Part shown: positions 33,757 to 37,713 of the stretch, piece after piece
Layout of the letters: the number at the start of each line of letters is the position of its first letter
Numbering within the stretch: position 1 is the stretch's first letter
DNA from: a virus
IMG/VR virus record: IMGVR_UViG_3300031812_000009
Location: 1-37,713 of that record
Length of the DNA: 37,713 nt
Reading direction: 5' to 3' (one strand)
The notes under the pieces: generated by a model
Told to the model about the DNA's origin: nothing
The model's database searches: none
Seen by the model: the letters and a program-made list of their open reading frames with translations, nothing else
Program-made: the position numbers and the translations under genes

Positions 33757-34441
33757 TATCCTTATTGAAAATAAAGCCTCCATTGGAGAGAAATATCTAG
33801 CAGAGAAATATACAGAAATTCTATTACTAATTAGATCTTGTCTAGATGACTGTAATAGACGGACGTTGACAGTAGAACTTGCTAATAGCATAGCTAGTAA
33901 GCTAGATATTACTATCAAAAGCATTGATGATATTTTTCATGGGCAACAGAAAAGCGCTATAAAGCAGCTAGATGAAGATGTATTTAGAGGAATCCTAGAG
34001 CCTTATCTAGGAGAAAAGCTATTGCCATCTCACATCACAGAAATTGCTTATTTGATAACTGGTAATCTATTCGATCTCACTGAGGATACGAGATTAGCTA
34101 AAAGAGGAGGTGAGCAGACCCAGAAAGCTTTCTATGTTATTACAGGTTTTGATATCAAAGATATGACATTGACTATGAAAGTACTAACAGGTTCCCATGC
34201 CGGATCTGTAGTATATAAGAAAGCTAATAAAGTAGAATTCTTGAAAGCCCTAGCGTATAGACTAGGTTTCAGTATGAGATTCAATGAAAAGAATAAACTT
34301 GTGTTTAGATCAGGATATGACCTAGTAGGTAAATTCGGATATGGAGAATTTACTGTACTTGGAGATACTTGCATTGTCAAAAGTATGTTCCTGGATGAGA
34401 AAGTCAATGTAATTAAATCCTTGAATAGAAGAGATACCTAG
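33749..34441 (+). CDS. Unknown protein, 230 residues
   Basis: The frame is open from 33656, but its first 30 residues there are merely the acidic tail of the previous gene read in another frame, so the start is placed at ATG 33749, overlapping the previous stop. The product is helical in its first 120 residues and beta-rich from about 125 to the end (ITGFDIKDMTLTMKVLTG, then several strands). No motif is recognised. The tight overlap suggests translational coupling to the acidic-tail protein. Confidence 0.65.
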   Translation: MNSILIENKASIGEKYLAEKYTEILLLIRSCLDDCNRRTLTVELANSIASKLDITIKSIDDIFHGQQKSAIKQLDEDVFRGILEPYLGEKLLPSHITEIAYLITGNLFDLTEDTRLAKRGGEQTQKAFYVITGFDIKDMTLTMKVLTGSHAGSVVYKKANKVEFLKALAYRLGFSMRFNEKNKLVFRSGYDLVGKFGYGEFTVLGDTCIVKSMFLDEKVNVIKSLNRRDT

Positions 34442-34452
34442 GAGACTGAACT

Positions 34453-35004
34453 ATGCTACAGTATAGACCTACGGAAGGAACTGTTCCTGATAGGCTATAT
34501 TACTCTCCTGCTAGAGACCTAGCTAATTGTGGAGTCGGTATTATCACTGCAGCTATGACTTTCCTTGAGGAAGATATTAATGCTGGTAAATTTACTTTCA
34601 GTGATTTTACAATAGAAGATTTAGAAGCTGCTGTAGAAAAGCTAGGTAAAGCTGTCTCCAACATCCTAGAAAAGACAGACCAAGAAGCTCTCCTTGAAAG
34701 CGGCTTTCTGGACTGCGATCCTGCTATAATAAATACTGTACTTAGTTATATTGGGAAAGCCTTAATCTATTCCACGTATATTGCTATTAAGGATGTTCAT
34801 TCGCTAGGAGATAAACCTCCATTAGCAGTAGAAGAATTCATTAGACAAATAAATGAATATCATAAACAGATAGTTACCAGAACAATAATGAGAAAGACTA
34901 ATAGAGCTTTCAGAAAAGTAAAAGATTTATTTTTGAGAGTAATAAATGCTGTCAGAGAAAGTCTAGATTCTTTGACAGACATGATACTCAACAAAGGACC
35001 TTAA
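34453..35004 (+). CDS. Helical protein before the resolvase, unknown
   Basis: This is a 183-residue, mostly helical protein with a Pro/Tyr-rich start, long helices at about 30-115 and a basic C-terminal helix (about 140-165). AGGAG precedes ATG 34453, and one base separates its stop from the RuvC-like gene. No membrane span or catalytic site is evident. It probably belongs to the same recombination or nucleotide-processing unit as its neighbour. Confidence 0.65.
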   Translation: MLQYRPTEGTVPDRLYYSPARDLANCGVGIITAAMTFLEEDINAGKFTFSDFTIEDLEAAVEKLGKAVSNILEKTDQEALLESGFLDCDPAIINTVLSYIGKALIYSTYIAIKDVHSLGDKPPLAVEEFIRQINEYHKQIVTRTIMRKTNRAFRKVKDLFLRVINAVRESLDSLTDMILNKGP

Positions 35005-35005
35005 A

Positions 35006-35482
35006 ATGATTCTAGGAGTTGATGTAGGTATTAACGGTGGTTACGCCTTAATAAATGGTAATAATGAGCTTATAGAGTGTGGTAAGCTTCCATTTAGAGC
35101 CCAAAAGGTAAAGAAGAATAAATATAAGAAGGTCCAAGACGTAGAAGGTACACAGAAACTATTTACATCATTGAAGAAAGCCTTCAATGTCTCTGTAGCA
35201 GTAATAGAAAATGTACATCCAATGGCCGGCCAGGGCGTTAGTAGTACTGGGAATTTCTTGAAAGCTGCTGGGATCATTGAAGGCCTGCTAAAAGGATTAG
35301 ACTTTGAAGTAATCAAAGTCAGTCCTAGAACATGGAAGAAGGCATTAGAAGTAGATAGTGATAAGAAGAAGTCAAAAGCTCTTGCAGAGACTATATTTAG
35401 GACAACATTTGGTACCCATGATATCGCCGAGGCAGCGTTGCTGGCTTTATATGGGAACATAGTAAAGAAACAAGGAAGATAA
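35006..35482 (+). CDS. ruvC: RuvC-like Holliday junction resolvase
   Basis: This 158-residue protein has an RNase H fold. The first strand carries GVDVGINGG with Asp6. The second catalytic acid is Glu69 in IENVHP. The C-terminal HDIAEAALLA gives His138, Asp139 and Glu142, matching the final RuvC motif. KVSPRTWKK near 104-112 is also typical (P-x-x-x/W-K). The size equals bacterial RuvC. It should cut four-way junctions left by recombination so that TerL can package unbranched DNA, the role of T4 gp49. It is tightly linked to the genes on both sides. Confidence 0.85.
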   Translation: MILGVDVGINGGYALINGNNELIECGKLPFRAQKVKKNKYKKVQDVEGTQKLFTSLKKAFNVSVAVIENVHPMAGQGVSSTGNFLKAAGIIEGLLKGLDFEVIKVSPRTWKKALEVDSDKKKSKALAETIFRTTFGTHDIAEAALLALYGNIVKKQGR

Positions 35483-35484
35483 GA

Positions 35485-36054
35485 ATGCCACTGGCTGTAG
35501 CTATATCAACAACTGGACTTGATCCAGAACAAGACGTCCTATTACAATTGTGTCTAGTAGCGGAAACTGAAAATATTATTACTAGACAAATATCCATATT
35601 TATAAGGCCTGACGTTACTAGTACAGAGTTAGAAGAAATAGAAGATAAATTAGAAGCTAGTAACAATAGAGAAGCACTATTAGAAAGTAGCGGAATAAAA
35701 ATAGCAAAGCAAGCAAAGCTAACCTTAGAAGAATTGATAGATACCGGAATCGGAATTAAAGCCGCACACAGGATTTTCTCCGGATTAGTTAGTAGGTTCG
35801 GTTTTCCGTTACTGTTAGTAAATGAGTGGGTAAAGGAGTTTTTACAGGCCAAACAGTTCAGCATTCCTTCAGAGGTCGTGTATGTAAACAGTGCCATCGT
35901 TGAAAGGTATGGCCAAACGTTTCAAAAAGTTCCACTTCATAGAAAGGTAGAAGTACTATTAGAAGATAAAGATCTATCATACAAAATAGCAACTGGTGAT
36001 TGTTTAAGTAAGGCACATGCTTTACTTAAACTGTTTTCACTAGTTAGTAAATAA
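35485..36054 (+). CDS. DnaQ-fold protein lacking catalytic acids
   Basis: This is a 189-residue protein. The start, LAVAISTTGLDPEQDVLLQL, lines up with the first motif of DnaQ/DEDD exonucleases (D-x-E-T-T-G-L-D-P), but the two metal-binding acids are Ala6 and Ser8. The middle phrase LLVNEWVKEFL looks like the HNxxFDxxxL motif with His and Asp missing. The end, with ATGDCLSKAHALLKLF, fits the last helix (HxAxxDA). It is therefore probably a pseudo-exonuclease kept for binding, perhaps of polymerase or DNA. A good GGAAG site precedes it, and a strong terminator follows it. Confidence 0.6.
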   Translation: MPLAVAISTTGLDPEQDVLLQLCLVAETENIITRQISIFIRPDVTSTELEEIEDKLEASNNREALLESSGIKIAKQAKLTLEELIDTGIGIKAAHRIFSGLVSRFGFPLLLVNEWVKEFLQAKQFSIPSEVVYVNSAIVERYGQTFQKVPLHRKVEVLLEDKDLSYKIATGDCLSKAHALLKLFSLVSK

Positions 36055-36077
36055 TCAGAAATGAAAATTGATTTTAT

Positions 36078-36107
36078 ACAATAGCCACCAGAAATGGTGG
36101 CTATTGT
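36078..36107 (+). terminator. Intrinsic terminator, 13-bp stem with GAAA loop
   Basis: ACAATAGCCACCA (36078-36090) pairs perfectly with TGGTGGCTATTGT (36095-36107) around a stable GAAA tetraloop and is followed by TATTTATA. AT-rich bases on the left side would let it act in the other direction as well. It ends the RuvC/DnaQ-like unit. Confidence 0.85.
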
Positions 36108-36132
36108 TATTTATAGACAAAACTGTAAATTA

Positions 36133-36161
36133 GTGACTTACAGAAATCTATTTGATATAGA
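36133..36161 (+). promoter_or_regulatory. Candidate sigma-70 promoter
   Basis: GTGACT (36133-36138) and TATAGA (36156-36161) are 17 bases apart, each sharing four of six bases with the -35 and -10 consensus. They lie between the terminator at 36078 and the gene at 36198, where a new transcript is needed. The match is modest. Confidence 0.4.
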
Positions 36162-36197
36162 AATCTTTTGACAAACTATCCTCTCTTAGGAGGTAAC

Positions 36198-36422
36198 ATG
36201 AAACTATACAAAGAATCTACCGGAACGTATAAAGAGAAACAAAATAAGAAACAAGTAATACTTAACAGAGAAGATGTACAGTTAATAGGAAGACATGAAT
36301 TTTATTGTAAACTATTTTTTATCTGGAATAACCGAATAAGAGAAGCTTCAACTGCTACAGATTTTAATTACATAGGCTACTATAAAAATACAATCAACGT
36401 AGGCTGTTACCAATTGACATAG
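36198..36422 (+). CDS. Small basic protein, unknown
   Basis: The start is ATG 36198, four bases after a perfect AGGAGG (36188-36193). A TTG at 36168 in the same frame has no ribosome site. The 74-residue product has a Lys/Glu-rich first third and a Tyr/Phe/Asn-rich remainder. It is the first gene after a terminator and candidate promoter. Small genes in this position of lytic phages are often early host-takeover genes, but nothing specific is seen. Confidence 0.6.
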   Translation: MKLYKESTGTYKEKQNKKQVILNREDVQLIGRHEFYCKLFFIWNNRIREASTATDFNYIGYYKNTINVGCYQLT

Positions 36423-36465
36423 TTCTCGTACCCGATTCTGTTCAACACAAGGAAGGAATGCCACC

Positions 36466-37014
36466 GTGACTGAAATCATAACTCTTTCGGAACAACCGTC
36501 CTATGGTCCCGAGATTCAGGACAATATTCCTGTCTTCACGCACGGTGTTCTGGTAAGAATGCTCGGAGATGATCTTCTCGTTAAACTATGTAATCACAAC
36601 AATGTGCCAATTCTCATCACACATTTAGACTTCGAGCTATTTGAGGACTTACCGAAAGTCAATGGAATCGACTTCAATCGGGCACTATTTGCCTCACCTG
36701 AATTTCAGAAGGTGCAAAGTATCTTATCCCAATTAATCGTTGCATTAAATGAAAAAGGGACTGAGTTAGCATCATTCTCTTTTAAGGAAATGTATTTACC
36801 GTGCAAGAAAGATACTAGCGCAGTTCAAGCAAAAGTACATGTTTGTGAGGTTCATACCAACGATTCTTATCTAGAAGCAGTACTTGGGGAGGATAGAAAA
36901 GTCAGATTTGTTAATAGAGCCCCAGAAGGTTATGCCAAGTTTATTTCTGAAGAATTGTCAAAACTGTCGGTAGATTCAACGTTCCTCCAAAATCTGGGAT
37001 CTGCTCAAGGATGA
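36466..37014 (+). CDS. Unknown protein, 182 residues
   Basis: The start is GTG 36466 behind AAGGAAGG (36449-36456). It is an acidic alpha/beta protein with two Cys residues and no signal peptide or membrane span. The first about 130 bases of the gene and its leader look richer in C and G than the surrounding genes, which may point to a different origin. It overlaps the next gene by ATGA, so the two are likely translated together. Confidence 0.65.
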   Translation: MTEIITLSEQPSYGPEIQDNIPVFTHGVLVRMLGDDLLVKLCNHNNVPILITHLDFELFEDLPKVNGIDFNRALFASPEFQKVQSILSQLIVALNEKGTELASFSFKEMYLPCKKDTSAVQAKVHVCEVHTNDSYLEAVLGEDRKVRFVNRAPEGYAKFISEELSKLSVDSTFLQNLGSAQG

Positions 37015-37703
37015 ACGATACTAGCTTTGGTTCGTCTTATCTGGATGGAGTGCTTCTATACAGAAATGAAGCTGCTGCTGAGGTAAGGAGATATCTATTA
37101 GATAATAACTACATAACTGGAAACGGCTTCTTTATAGTAAATGGTAAACCATATACAGAAAATGAAGATGTTCATCATTTTATATCCCCAATAGCAGATG
37201 GTGACCAACATGTAACTTGGTTTCTAGGCTCCATCCCAATGTCTAAAATGACATACGATCTCTTTTTGAAGAAAGGGAAGTTGAGAGTAGATAATCTACC
37301 TGTCAAAAGACTTACTGCGGTTCTACCACATTTGAAATTCCCAGATTCCTTATTCTATTTTCTAGTAGAACGTCCTTTTGAAGGCTGGATAGTAAAGACT
37401 ACTGATGACATCTCACATGTTACCTTTGCGACAAACAATAAAGTATTTCTTATTGATGTAAATAAATTTGTACCTAAATATTGCAAACATTTACAGAAAG
37501 ACTACCGTCCTGGACGTGAAAGAGAATATCTATTTGACTTTGTGCGACTAATGCATTTAGCAGATATGAATAAAGAAAATTCGCATAAGATATATGGACG
37601 AACATCTTATGCTAGACACATAGTGATAAAAGATCTAGTTAGTAGAATCTTAGCAGATAGTAAAGACTGTATCCATCTAGAGCCTGTAGCTTGTCCTTTC
37701 TGA
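37011..37703 (+). CDS. Unknown protein, 230 residues
   Basis: This complete gene overlaps the previous stop (ATGA). The product is a mixed alpha/beta, aromatic-rich protein with His-rich phrases (DVHHFI near 53-58, DGDQHVTWFLG near 64-74) but no metal-site pattern I can name. It is followed at 37705-37713 by TTGGAG, which may be the ribosome site of a gene beyond the window. Function not recognised. Confidence 0.65.
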   Translation: MNDTSFGSSYLDGVLLYRNEAAAEVRRYLLDNNYITGNGFFIVNGKPYTENEDVHHFISPIADGDQHVTWFLGSIPMSKMTYDLFLKKGKLRVDNLPVKRLTAVLPHLKFPDSLFYFLVERPFEGWIVKTTDDISHVTFATNNKVFLIDVNKFVPKYCKHLQKDYRPGREREYLFDFVRLMHLADMNKENSHKIYGRTSYARHIVIKDLVSRILADSKDCIHLEPVACPF

Positions 37704-37713
37704 ATTTGGAGTA

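Noticed and set aside
35041-35897. Two long minus-strand ORFs opposite the RuvC-like and DnaQ-like genes
   Set aside because: Both are mirror frames of well-supported plus-strand genes; composition is that of reversed coding sequence.
36168-36173. Perfect TTGACA as a -35 box
   Set aside because: No -10-like sequence lies 16-18 bases downstream; the spot is occupied by the ribosome site and start codon of the next gene.

Overview
The window looks like part of the genome of a large, lytic, tailed bacteriophage (Caudoviricetes) with a contractile tail. It carries a terminase large subunit, a baseplate hub and spike block, and a near-complete phage-encoded replication and recombination set. I see no integrase, repressor or CRISPR array. 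The DNA is AT-rich by eye, Arg is mostly AGA, and TAA, TAG and TGA all act as stops, so the code is the standard bacterial one. Genes are packed head to tail with Shine-Dalgarno (SD) starts. Host and genus cannot be named from the sequence. A UDG-like domain fused to a family A polymerase recalls SPO1-type phages, but that is only a family-level parallel.

Layout. (1) 1-12.8 kb, plus strand: virion genes, mostly tail and baseplate. They include a spike-like protein with an OB-fold, beta-helix and Gly/Ser linker (1568-4123), a probable tail assembly chaperone with a textbook -1 frameshift signal (4126-4895), a gpD/gp27-like hub (6197-7936), and candidate gp25-like and J/gp6-like wedge proteins (9170-10964). 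A full sigma-70-family factor (7939-8709) sits among them. (2) 12.8-17.2 kb, alternating strands: a degenerate DnaG-like protein (minus), an unknown protein (plus), TerL (minus) and a small membrane-type protein (plus). Starts and stops overlap head to head and tail to tail, and the block ends at a perfect terminator hairpin. (3) 17.2-31.2 kb, plus strand: SbcD, SbcC, an unknown protein, a UvsW-like helicase, an unknown protein, a small ORF, a DnaB-like helicase, primase, DNA polymerase, a probable single-strand binding protein, tRNA-Leu(UAA) and RecA/UvsX. (4) 31.2-37.7 kb, plus strand: mostly unknown early/middle genes, plus a RuvC-like resolvase and a DnaQ-fold protein that has lost its catalytic acids. 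One strong intrinsic terminator lies inside a reading frame (31754-31790). Another (36078-36107) closes the unit before a new promoter.

How the parts work together. Polymerase, DnaB-like helicase, primase and SSB-like protein make a replisome. SbcCD, RecA, the UvsW-like helicase and the RuvC-like resolvase would support recombination-dependent replication and branch removal before TerL packages the DNA. The sigma factor probably redirects host RNA polymerase to phage promoters at a late stage. Capsid, portal, sheath, tape measure and lysis genes are not recognisable here and probably lie outside the window.

The best candidates for undescribed biology are the -1 frameshift chaperone locus, the degenerate primase beside terminase, the terminator buried in an ORF, and the catalytically dead DnaQ-like protein. 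No stretch over 300 bases is empty: the only apparent gap (4582-4887) is filled by the frameshift extension.
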